From Phoebastria nigripes (Eukaryota; Chordata; Aves; Procellariiformes; Diomedeidae): DNA of 64,000 nt. Positions 11,056 through 21,998 of the stretch are shown here, one piece after another. Made by a program: the position numbers and the translations under genes. The notes under the pieces are model-generated. The model did no database searches, was not told the DNA's origin, and saw only the letters and a list, made by a program, of their open reading frames with translations. The DNA lies in NCBI GenBank assembly GCA_035582835.1, contig JAYKAV010000411.1, positions 618,641 through 682,640 on the forward strand, in the 5' to 3' direction. Positions within the stretch are counted from its first letter, which is position 1; each line of letters opens with the position of its first letter.

Positions 11056-13754
11056 TCAGTCTTCTGCCACAGACCTAGCTGAATATTTATCCTACAGGGA
11101 TGCCTGAAGTGTTTCTGAAGGGCTTTCTGAAGAGGTGGTGTGCAGTAAGGCTCTCTGAAGCCATAGGAAGAGTCCTGCGTGATACATAAGGCTTTCCTTT
11201 GTGCATTTCCCACTCGTTCACAAGGCTGCTGCAGTGGCAAATATCCCTTCCCTATGGTACAGGCTATCACCTCCCCTCTCACTTGATGTCACTAAAATCA
11301 ACAACGGTTGAATTAACAACACTCTTAGTTTTATGAGTCTCTGAAACCAGAGGATAGCCCAAGCGCTTTGGTTTCAAGTTGTCTGGTTAGTGTTGCCTAA
11401 CTCTCTAGTTCTGCATTGGGACCTTCAGCTCCGATGGATGGATATATGTACAACACGCAGAACGTTTCACCATAAGTGAGTAGTTTCTGCACCCCACCGA
11501 ACCCGACCTATGAATTAACTCAGACTATTCTTAAATCTCCAGGGCTTCAGAGGAGAGCCTGTGAAGTGCTTGAGGTAAAGAACAGTGTTTCTTTACTACC
11601 TTAAATAGATTGACTTTTTCCTGAAAAACATTTTAATCAAAATCAAAAGAATAGCGGGTTGTTTTTTCTCTTATACCATTTTCATCCCAAATTTATGACT
11701 GTAATATTGAGGGGGGGAGAATGTTTGTATTGCATGATGTGGAGCAGACATCACACAAACAAAAGCACAGTGATGATATATTACTTCTTTTACTTATTTG
11801 TGCTAACAGCAGTTATTAATTTTAGACCTAGGCAGACAATATGCATATTCTTGGAGTCTGCTTTACTGCAGGCACTTCATTTGATACACACAACTATTAA
11901 ATTTGCAAATTGCTCAGAAACTACTGCCAAACAGCAATCAAGCAGTTGAAAGAACATGGCATATCCAATTGGGCATCTGCAACAAAAAGGATGAATGTTT
12001 TCTCTGTTTGGGTATATGCGTGAACTGTGAGGATACCAGCTCTGTGCAAACTCTCCTGTATCCCATTTCCAAAAGAGCCCAGAAGGTGAGCCTTGAAGTT
12101 TGGTGCCCAGGGGCTGTAAAGAGTCAGCCTGATTGATCCGATGGCTCTCCATACCAGCCTTTGATCTTTCAATATATAAACTCTGCTACTGCTACCCTGC
12201 AGAGTCCTGTGGAAATGTTCCTTGTAGCGTAAGAATTATTGAGGGACAGGGACAAGGAAGAATGAGGGAAAAGGCAGTTCCTCTGAAGGGGTTGGTGCTA
12301 CCACCTCTGTATGGTTACAGTGGCAGAAAAATGCCATTTACCTTCTCTTGACCAGCAGAGCAAGGAGGCATGGACTGAACTCCCAGTGTGTGAGCACTTG
12401 TCCCAAAATCACAGGGATTTCTGAAAAGTGAGCACATGCTTAACATCCTCGGTAGGACTGCAGCTGATGTGCGCTTCCTCTGCCAGTTGTCACTAACTCA
12501 TTACAAGTGCTGGCTGAAGCCTGGGAAAATTAGCTGGCCACAAGCTGTGGTAATGAAATACTGAACATAATTTATGTGTCTTGATGGCTCGTATTTTGCA
12601 CAGTTCTCTGGTACTAGTCTTCTAGATTTAAAGATAGTCACTGGGCTATTATTTTTCACTTTATTAACAATAATTTCAAACCTCTGACAACTTTCAGAGA
12701 TAAAATAGGTCAGTGTGATACAGCAGGACACAGGTCTGATTCTGGCTTGGTGTAGGCAGACTCTTCCAGACTGGTCATGGAGCTTCTTGGCTTTCTGTCT
12801 AAATTAACATGCAGTATCTATTCTCGGTTTATTCTGCTGGTGCAATCTCAGAGGCAGGAATGACTGTAAGGAGTGACACACTGCCTGGACAAGGCTTTAC
12901 TTCAACTTGCATCCTTGTGAGAGGAGGGGTTGGATTGAAAGTGGAAAGGAAAAGGTGCTGATGAAGACCAGGAGTCTGACATCCTTTACTGCACTCCTAT
13001 ACAACCAGCGGTTTAGAACTGTGAGCTCGTGGTTGGAGGCTGGATTATTAGCAGTGACTTCTGGCTCTTGGGCTGAAATGGTTATCCTGCCTTGAAGCAG
13101 GCTGTGCAGTTATTTCTTTTAAAATTTGGAGCTTATCAATAGGACTGTAGATACCAAGAGGCCTCAAAGAATTGTGGCTTCCAGCATAAGCATTGCTTGG
13201 AAACTGGTAGATGGGCTCATTCTGGATTCATGGACTTATTTCTCTTGATTTGCCTGTATTTGTACACCAAAATGTCTAGAGAAGTTTAAAGACTTAAACT
13301 GTGCCAAAGGTATAGAGAACTGTCTGAAAACTATCAAAAAATCACATATAATAAGTAGAGAAATGTTTTATACTACACCATGTTCTTTGGAACTAACTAT
13401 GATAATAAAACATAAAAACTTCTGTAGCTTGCTGTTTTAAATGTATTTATTATTTAGTATTAATACTATCCTGTCCTATTAAATGGCTATATCAAGATAC
13501 GTGCATGGTTGAAATTAATCACAACTGGATTGCGATTTAACAACTGAATGAGTCATAACAATCAAATTTTATTATTTTGTAATTTTAAAACACAAATCGG
13601 GCTTATTATAATTAAAATGCTAATAATTTTCCATAGGTATGTGCCAAAGTATGGATATTAGTTAAATCTTAATGGTTTCCTTCTGAGTTAGGATTTTATT
13701 AAGAGTGATACTTAGGTCTGATGCCTGCACTCATTTCTCAGTCATGGTCTCCAG
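11056..13754. other. Unique noncoding DNA
   Basis: No recognised gene. Overlapping short frames on both strands at 11,877-12,172 cancel each other as coding evidence. An aaggtgagc donor-like site at 12,085 has no convincing acceptor upstream. The stretch 13,320-13,700 is strongly AT-rich. Confidence 0.45.
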
Positions 13755-13880
13755 AGTTCAGATGGAAATCAGCACAGATAGAAAAACTGAATAGTGAAGC
13801 GACTTGCCCATGACTTTACTGCAGGTCCATGCTGACTCTCAGGTCGGCATCCAACTCTCAGACCCTCCTTGCTGCTTTTG
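13755..13880 (-). mobile_element. MIR-type SINE relic
   Basis: The order aaaactgaatagtgaagcgac, ttgcccatgacttta, gcaggtccatgctgac, caactctcagacc resembles the reverse complement of the MIR core: a gaaactgaggc-like start, the acttgcccaaggtcac block, then a cagagc...acccaggtctgactcc tail. The copy is old and diverged. Confidence 0.45.
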
Positions 13881-14746
13881 TGCATTGTTTAAGAGGAAAC
13901 TAATCATTGGACTCAGAGGTTCGGTTTCATGGGTCCCAGTGGGGAGGTCTGAACAATAAAGGGGNTTTTGTTACGCAGGGAGCCAGTGGCAGCAGTCAGA
14001 AGACAGCCTGAGCACCCTGAAATGCCCAGTCCATGCTGTGTGAGTAATACATGAGCAGAGCACCAGCACAGACATATGATTGAAGCTTTTCCATTTTCTT
14101 TATAAAAATAGAGCATACTTTCCAGTGACTTTTACACATCCCTCAGTGGGACATTTAAGGACTCTGAGGACTGGATGAGTTCAGCAGCCACAGTGGAGAC
14201 ACCCACTAATGTGGGCAGAAGAACAGGCCTGGGGCCGTATAATTGTCACTCTCCACGTCAGCTTAAAATCTGCAGCACCTCGAGCCCAGTGTGGGAGCGC
14301 AGCAGTTAAAGCCTTTGCTGAGCCAAGAGTCGTGTGGGTTGCACCAGAAGTCCAAACTGTGGTCTGCCAGTGGTACAGCATCTCTGGCTTAGACACACTC
14401 AGTTGCAAAAATTAGCAACATTAAAGCTATTTTACTTTGGAATAGTATTAATGAAGAAAGAGATGCCAATAATGGTCCACAGCTGTCAAAAGAAGAGGTG
14501 GGAGAATCAAGATTTAGGTCAGTAAAATAAACACTGTTACCATGACAGACTAATCTCATCCAAGTAACTCTTTGCTCGTTTTTTTCCTGGCTTTTTGTAA
14601 CCGTGAGGAAAAATGCCAACAGTTCTGTCTCACAGAGTTTGCAAACCACCTCCCTTCTGAACTCCCTCAACAAAGGAAAGGGAGGACGTTCCCTCACCTC
14701 ATTTGAGTAACAGGTTTTTTTCTGACAATAATCTTCTTTTCTTCAG
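13881..14746. other. Unique noncoding DNA
   Basis: Several short frames overlap on both strands around 14,180-14,700. None shows a known motif. A strong acceptor closes this stretch at 14,745-14,746. Confidence 0.4.
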
Positions 14747-14810
14747 TGGAAATGAATATGGGTTCAAGCGCCTCCCTGAAGGCAGGGTATTGCTCCCTGT
14801 GAAGCTCCTG
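14747..14810 (+). other. Candidate exon (64 nt)
   Basis: The acceptor is strong: a near-continuous pyrimidine run (aatcttcttttcttcag) ends at 14,746. The donor is ctg followed by gtgagtca at 14,811. One frame is open across the segment and reads G-N-E-Y-G-F-K-R-L-P-E-G-R-V-L-L-P-V-K-L-L after the first base, a composition that would suit a coding exon. I do not recognise the peptide. No partner exon can be assigned. Confidence 0.25.
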
Positions 14811-14811
14811 G

Positions 14812-17717
14812 TGAGTCAGGAACAAGGACCAGTCACGACGGCACAACGGCATGGAGAGCATGAGCACCGGAAGCGCAGAGCTGGGTCATTAGAGATCTGT
14901 GTAGAAATCTGTAGTTCCTAAGGAGTGCTGAGCATCCTCAGCTTCTGATTCACCCTTTGCAGAATTAGCCTTATAATATTTTTAATGGGTATCCATTCTA
15001 TTGCAATGTATAGGAGTGCAGTGACCCTTAAATGTCAGCATCTAACATTACATTAATTCACTCTTAATGAAACTAAAGAGGGTTCAGAGAGTTTTGTGAC
15101 CGAAGGCTGTTCACTAGAATTGCACCTTTCATTAACTGACTTCGGAGAGATGAAATAAAATGAACTTTTTGAAATATTTTGATATTGGATACACTGATTT
15201 TGTGAGCAGGAAATCCCTGTGGTTCAGACCCCAAATAAGGGCTTCTGATGATTAGGATATAAAATGAACTGTGAAATCCTATATGCCTAATATCCCTTCC
15301 TAATGCATATCAAATTTGCTGCCCTGCCAAGTAGTTTGATCCTACACAGCACAGAAGCAAGGTAGTCTGCAAGCAGAAGCTCACATTTAAAAGATGAAAC
15401 ATTAGTGGTTATACAGAATGGCCTTTCAATGCTGGACACCCATGTATAAAGGTGAATAGATACAAAATTAAAACTTACAATTGTCTCATTTTTTTCAAAG
15501 GGCGAAAGGAAAATATGTCAGTGACCAGGATGTGCCAGAAAATAGGACTGACATACACCTTTCCTTTTTGGATTGACTTCTAGATACAAGCCCTGGCTAA
15601 ACTGGATTTGAAAGTCCAAATCTTGGGACCCATCATGAAAATCTACCACCACAGTGGGCCAGGTGGTCTGTAACCTGAATGGGCTCCTGGAGTTTAAAAT
15701 ATCTCTTCATTTCTAGAGATATTCAAGTGCTGTCTATGGCATTTGAACACTTAAGGTCACCGGGGCAGTAACTTACACAATTCTTGTTCACCCTATGCAT
15801 GTTTAGGAAGGGGAGCCGTCATCCTGCAGTTCTGTTTTACTCCTCAGTTACCTTCAGGGAAAAAAAAACCCACACAGTATGATATGAAACCCCCATTGAG
15901 TGTGTTTGTTAGCACGTTAAAAATAGCTAATTAAAAGAAAAACACTCCTGACCACTTTCTAAGACACGGACATAAACCGTAACAAAGCACACAATATGTT
16001 AAATCCATAACCACAATACCTTTGCTGAAGATCAGATAGAATCAGAGAGGACTTTTGTGTCTAATATTAAAGGAGAGACTGTTCATGTTCACGGACTGGA
16101 GAAACTGTACAAGAACAGTTTATCCATGTAAAAATATAGCCCGCAGATTGCTGCCAAGGACAGCAAGACCTATTTTGATCTGGTGCATAAGTCCTGGTAA
16201 CATATGAGAAGAGTAGCTTGGGGAAGCTATAAGTTACATATCCCATTTTTTGTAATTAAAAACTGCCCAAAGTTTGATGCAAAGTAGAGCATAATTTAGT
16301 CATCAAAACATTGTTTTAGTGACTAATTATGAAAACCAGACAGGGACTGCTAAGGAATTGGGCAAAGAAAAGAACACACACTAGCAAGAAATAAAATTGT
16401 AATACTTTTACAAAATCAAATGTACATTAATAGGAATTAATTATTGCAAAATTGTTTAAAGTATGGGGAAAATTTTAGCCATGTGGCACTAGCTTTTATC
16501 AATGGCCTCACTGGCTTTATACAGCACGGATGGGATTTCAGCGGGGCGCACGCATTCCCATTTCCACTGTACTCCTTTGTGGGCAAATGTTTCCTTTCTT
16601 CAGATGTTCAGACAAACAGGCCCCCAGAGCAAGTGCTTGCCTTCAGTAAGAAGCTGCCTCTTGTCCTTGTTTCCCAGTTGTTCAGTTGCATTAATTAATG
16701 GGGGCAAAAAGAATATACAAAATGCCTTCTTGCCATTGCTATTTCTGCGTAAATGTTTGCCTCATAAGTGGGCATTCAGTTGTTGCTTTACAAGCAGAAA
16801 GGGAGTTTTTTGAGTGACTCCTTGCTTCATCTCTCTGCTTAACTGTAAATTGGATTGCTTATGTTGATTTTCCTTTTCTTTGTTGGTTTGGTTGGGGTTT
16901 TTTTTGTAAAGGGGAAGTATGAGAGAAAATGTACGCATGGACTGCATGTCTCAACCTACATATGTCTACATAGCTCCGCTGCTGTGAGCTGTGCTGATGC
17001 TTTGGCTCAAAGGGCATAACCTCATGGACTCCACTTTTCCCTATTCAGACCAGCACCAGTTGACTCCCAGTTTCCGTGATCACTTTCCGGTTTGCGAGCA
17101 AAGAAAAAAAGAAAACAGAGAGGCGTAGGACACCACAGGGGGGTCCATGTACCTTCACTGTGCTCAGCTACGCATCTGACCTCTCTCACATGTCAGGAGA
17201 AATAACTGTGCAAGGTTTCCACTGAACTTATTGAAAATGGGTTGGTTGTATTGTGGTGAATAAATTATTGCCTTTTTCCTAAGTCAGTGACATTTAGGAC
17301 AAAAAGCCACGGACTTGAGGCTACAACATGTACCCCGCTTTACTCTTGCTGAGCAGAAGAAATAAGAAAATAGTTGTCTGTAAATACATTTCTCCTCCTT
17401 TTTGTTTTGTGAGTTGTTTATAAACCTGCCATATTTTCTTAAGTACTCCTGTGAAGTTATCAGGCAAATAATTTTTAGTCTGTAGGTTGTCAGTAAGCAG
17501 TAATCAAAATTTGAAATTGACTGGATAAGCACTATTCTTAGAATCATCTTTCTGGTAAAAATGCTTAAAATTAAGAATTCAGGAACTAATCTCTGGTAAT
17601 ATCTTTTAAAATTGCTTAACATAAGTAGTGTCTGTGAGATTTCTTGTCTGAGAGGACAAATGGTTTGAGCAGAACCATAGCAGATGTGTTTAAAAATGTG
17701 AACAAATATTCATAGAC
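14812..17717. other. Unique AT-rich noncoding DNA
   Basis: No gene or recognised repeat. Frames at 16,444-16,813 overlap in two phases, reach at most about 103 codons and show no motif. The 16,840-16,920 region is T-rich. Confidence 0.5.
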
Positions 17718-17733
17718 TTTTTTTTTTTTTTTT
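17718..17733. repeat. T16 homopolymer
   Basis: Sixteen consecutive Ts. It could be the reverse complement of an old retroposon tail, but no SINE or processed-gene body is recognisable on either side. Confidence 0.9.
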
Positions 17734-18554
17734 CTGGAGCAATTGGTCTGTCCTGCTTTCCTAGATGGTGGTTAACTCTCCTTCCTCACAAAGAAACAGC
17801 ACCGGGAACCTGCTGATTCTCTTTTCACAGCTCTTGGGTATGTAATTTCACACATAGAGAAGAAAAATTGTGTGAAATGTTGTAACTGACATTGTCAGTC
17901 AGCAGGAAACCTGAAAAGAGATATTGAGATGGAGCTGTGAAAAGTGACAATCGTGGAGCAGTACGTTTTTATGTGATAGATAGAGCTGTAGGGCGCAGGT
18001 CATTGCAGCTTGCAAGGGGCAATCTTTGTGTTACTGATATCCCCAGGGCTGCAAAGGCTGAGTGCCACGCTCGGAGAATTGACGGGCAATTTGCTAATGC
18101 AGAAATCTGCAAACAAGAAGAGGCAGCATAAACGTGAGGGCCAAAAAACAACATCCAGTATATGTATTATACAGTTATATTGTCCCTCTCATTGTTTGTT
18201 CTAGTAGCTTAGAGTGGATAGTTCTAAAAATCAGGGGNTTTTTACACAAATGTAAAAAGCCATAATGAGGTTTTAAATTGGAAAGTTTTACTACTGAAAA
18301 CTAACACTGTCGTATGTTAAACTACTCTTGTTTGATCAATAGCACTGCACAAATTTTAATTCTGCATGCTTTCTCAGGTATTTTATGCACACTAGGAATT
18401 AATTGTTAAAAACTGAAAGGAGTAAATAGGACCTTCTCCAAAAGTACCTTCTAATTTCAAGAGCAGCCCTCGGAGACCTTCCTTTGTCTCCCTTCCTGGG
18501 AGGTACCTTTCCTAAATCTTCCCTGCTGAACATGTGACTCACAACATTGGCTTA
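17734..18554. other. Unique noncoding DNA
   Basis: Three short frames overlap at 17,937-18,204, two plus and one minus, and cancel as coding evidence. No repeat family is recognised. Confidence 0.45.
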
Positions 18555-18598
18555 AAAAATAAAATAAAATAAAATAAAATAAAATAAAATAAAATAAA
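18555..18598. repeat. (AAAAT)n microsatellite
   Basis: About eight or nine near-perfect AAAAT units in a row. It is likely length-polymorphic. AT-pentamers of this type often grow from the tail of a retroposed copy, but no body is recognised upstream. Confidence 0.95.
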
Positions 18599-19242
18599 TC
18601 ATACACTTAATTTAAAAATAAAATTCTACTGAAAATTAAAATTCTTTTACAATATCATGCTGATTTCTCTTGATTTCTTTTTAAATCTTCTTTTCACATT
18701 TAAGGATATTGTTGATATATTCCATTTTGTCACCTTTAGGATAAAGTGATTTGATTTTTTCCTTTCCAAATTACTTTTCAGTGAGAATACTTTAATTATA
18801 GCATGCAATAGAAAATAATTACATTTTAAATACATTTTGTCAAACTGAAAACTTTTCATTAATGTGCTGTTTTCTTAGCATTTTCCTTTCAGAGAATGTA
18901 GACATTTTCTGATTTGACATGAAGCTAAATTTGGAAACATCAGAAATATTTGGGGAATGAAATAAATTGTCCTCCAGCCAGTTTTACTGTCCAGGCTAGT
19001 CTGGACCATTTCCACAGATGGTGATGCCACGAGGTTCCTTGGCCTCTTGCTCTGAAAGTATTGTTTCTATATGGCACTTCAGCCTGTAAGCTATGTTGTC
19101 CCTGGCATTGCCCACTTCAATTTCTTCTGTACTCAATCAGTATATCAGTATGGAATTAAGATAATAAGAATAATTGCTCCTTTTTTAATAACACTTCGTG
19201 TGTTTATGAACAATCGTACACATAAGGGTTATTTTCCAAATC
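18599..19242. other. AT-rich noncoding DNA
   Basis: The stretch is very AT-rich from 18,600 to 18,960. No gene or clear repeat. The 3' part of the CR1 copy that follows would be expected here but cannot be recognised. Confidence 0.45.
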
Positions 19243-19490
19243 ATTTCTCATTTTTGTTGTTCTCTTCTGAGTTCTCCAATTAGTATGTATTTCTTTTTTT
19301 AATGTGGTGTTCACAACAGCATGCAGCGCTCCAACTGAGGCTTATCAAGTGAAGTAGAGCAGAATAATTACCTCATTTCTTTTACGCGTGACATTCGTAT
19401 TAATGTGACTCAATGCAGAGCATTTGCCTTGTTTTGCCACAGTGTTGCATTGTTGAGTCATATTCAAATAATTAGTCACTGTAAATCCAC
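19243..19490 (-). mobile_element. CR1-type LINE relic, C-terminal reverse-transcriptase segment
   Basis: On the minus strand the codons around 19,341-19,360 give L-Y-F-T. After a one-base slip, 19,320-19,340 gives P-Q-L-E-R-C-M, matching the CR1 block L-Y-x-x-L-V-R-P-x-L-E-x-C-x-Q. The flank at 19,430-19,470 (ttttgccacagtgttgcatt, then gagtcatat) fits the adjacent upstream part of the consensus. A stop and the frameshift show it is dead. The family call is from remembered consensus. Confidence 0.65.
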
Positions 19491-20837
19491 ACACTGCCCT
19501 GCAAATCGTGTGCTAGCATGGGCTATCCCTCAGCTGCCAACGGGAGCAGGCAGGAGCTGCAATCAGGGTGCCGGGCACTGTACAAAAAAGAGGTATGCAA
19601 TGCCTCTNCCTAACCAGACTGCCGACTTCTGTACTCATATGTGATTACTGGTTTCTCAGAAGATTTACAGTATTTCAAGTATATCCCAATTGTGAGTGAT
19701 TTCAGACTGGTNTCTCCAGAGTATAATACCTCATCACTTGCCACATCTCTCTTCCAAAAATGAAGATTCACACTTCCCTTCCGCCTACATAGTCTCCAGA
19801 AGAGGTAGGAAGAAGCACTAGAATAATGGAAACTGTCCTTGTCCCAAGACAAATATTACTGGAGCCATTGTAACAATAATCATTAAAAAATATTCATTTC
19901 TATTGTCCTTCCCGTGGTGTCCCAGAGCCCTAATCAAGGCCATGAGCTGTGCCAATGCAAAAAAATGAATGCAGGGACTGTGGTAATATTGGACATTTGA
20001 GAGAGGTCTCAGGAGCGATCTCTCTCATGAAGACTCATGGGGTCATTGGCATCATCGTCACTATAGCTTTGTTTGGACCGCGTTCTTCATGCCTGCATTC
20101 TGGCATTGTATCCCTGAACTGGAAAGAGGTGTTTTTCTCTTNATAATGTGGGTGGCAGAACATAATTTTCTTCAACCATGGGCACAGAAGCCTCCTAGAA
20201 AAGCCTTTAAATGGTAGCAGAGAGCTCATGGCTCTCACTCTGTTGTGAAGCACTCGCCAGGAGAGAGAGCGTCTTCCTGCCTGAGAGGCTGCAAAGCTTT
20301 TGCTTCCCGAGAACGTGACATGTGAGAAGAATAGTCCCACAGATACATTGATCAATGCACAGTTTTCTTCCAAAACAAGCCTGGGGCTTGAGCTGAGAGA
20401 ATGAAAAGTTTGTGTCTGCGTGGCTTTTGACAGGTGGCATTAAATCCACCTGGTTGCCCTGGCAGGACCCTTGGTGATGCAACTCTGCCGCTCACCCATA
20501 TAAACATGTTTTTCATTTTCACCCTAAAGGCTCAGGTTTAATTTTATTGCTTGAAAAGGACGTATACACACAGAAGTTAGGACTGTGCTTTGTGCACCCT
20601 CCCAGGAAGGGTGCTGCTTTCCTGGAAGTGGTGGTGGTAGAGGGACTCTAAGGTCTGTCATGCAGGCTCACCTCCAAAAATGAGATGAGCTGAAATAATT
20701 GGTTTCCATGTTGCCCAGCTTCTCACCTCATTCCTGTGTGGCTTTATTCATAAAAGAGACAGGGGCCATGGTCACTCCGGTCACTGTACCCTCACTTGAA
20801 AAGGGCTGTTCTGCAGGAATTTGACCTGTATGGTTTG
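19491..20837. other. Unique noncoding DNA
   Basis: Minus-strand frames of 91 and 112 codons at 20,035-20,482 overlap in two phases and resemble no known protein. No repeat is recognised. Confidence 0.4.
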
Positions 20838-20895
20838 AAATAATGATTTGAACTTGGGTCTCCTGCACCCCAGGTGAGTGCCCTGAAAAGAAGGC
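20838..20895 (-). mobile_element. tRNA-derived SINE scrap
   Basis: The segment atttgaacttgggtctcc followed by tgcaccccaggtgagtgccc is a good match to the reverse-complemented B-box and A-box part of a tRNA-type SINE common in sauropsids. The caggtgagt inside it is therefore not evidence for a splice donor. Confidence 0.45.
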
Positions 20896-21385
20896 TGTTA
20901 TTGTCCCTCTCCCACTGGTCTGATAAATACTTAATTATTTCCATAAAAGTGAACCAGCTCCAACAAAATAAACTGAACCTACAGGCCTAGAATGTGGAAA
21001 CCCAGAAAGGGAGACTTCTCCCAAACAGGCATCACAGGAACATGGTCTCACACACCTCCAAGGAGAGCTGTATAGCTAGCGAGACATTTTTATTCTGTTT
21101 GAACTCCTTTTCTCCCTGGTTCTTATGCAAAAATAAACAAAAACTTTTTTTTCAAGGAAAATTACTTATTTTTCCAATAATCCTTCTGAGAACCTCAGTG
21201 AGACATGTACTTATAGATTTGGTATTGCTAATCAAAGATATTCAAAACTAGTTCAAACTCTTCCCTCAAATAAGGGATTGCCTTAAAAATGGAATCTGGG
21301 TGCAGCATGTTAGACTTTGTTGCTTAGGAAATCCTAAAGGATTTCCGTTTCTCTCTGCCTTTTCTTCTAAAAATGAAAATTGAAC
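20896..21385. other. Unique noncoding DNA
   Basis: No gene or repeat recognised. A frame at 20,994-21,251 (85 codons) has no motif. Confidence 0.45.
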
Positions 21386-21423
21386 TACTTACAGTACTGT
21401 AAGTACTTACTGTACGTACAGTA
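21386..21423. repeat. Two adjacent perfect palindromes
   Basis: A perfect 20-bp palindrome (21,386-21,405, arms tacttacagt) is followed after two bases by a perfect 16-bp palindrome (21,408-21,423, arms tactgtac). Both use the same cagta/tactg vocabulary, so they may have arisen from local duplication and inversion. They could extrude as small cruciforms. Confidence 0.9.
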
Positions 21424-21914
21424 TTGTGTGATCCCAAGAAGTAAGGCTTGGGAAAAATGCAAACCATTGTGCCATAATATCTTCATTTGGCAGTAACATA
21501 AACTAGGATTTTCAAAGAGAGTTAAAGAAATACGGGGCGGGGGGGGCAATATCTATCGAGTCACATTTGAAAATACTAAGTACTTCAGATTCCTTTCAAA
21601 ATCCTGGACATTAAGTATTTTACATCTGCAAAGTTAACTGATTTACTAAGAAATAGAATATCAATTATACCATCTGCTAAGTCTGGATTCTTAAACTCTC
21701 TGAATGCAGGGTGCAATATTAAGAAAAATGCCCCAGATCCATATCAACAGAATTTGTGTTGTTATGAATTTGGGTCAGTAGTCACAATTTGTTTTATGAC
21801 AGGAAAGAAAAATGGCAGACACTGGTTAAACACGTTAGAAAGTGGGTTTAGACTCCTCTGAGATCGTGAATCCCAGCCGGAGCACTGTTGATCTAAAGAT
21901 CACAGAGAGATAGG
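21424..21914. other. Unique noncoding DNA with a short G tract
   Basis: A G-rich run ggggcgggggggg lies at 21,534-21,546. Otherwise nothing is recognised. Confidence 0.5.
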
Positions 21915-21998
21915 ACCAGGTCACGTGCTGATGCAAATGAGCATAGTTTTCTTGACATCGGTGGACCTACAGTGATTGATTCCAGATGAAGTGATGAG
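21915..21998. mobile_element. Second copy of an old hairpin-type interspersed repeat
   Basis: The order gatgcaaatgagcatag, ttcttgacatcggtgg, acctacagtgattgattcca fits the same class of old repeat as 7,829-7,895: an agcatagctccattgacttc-like arm followed by its inverted partner. It is diverged, and the match is from memory. Confidence 0.35.

Noticed and set aside
20862..20885. caggtgagt as a splice donor
   Set aside because: It is part of the reverse-complemented tRNA-SINE consensus and has no acceptor upstream.
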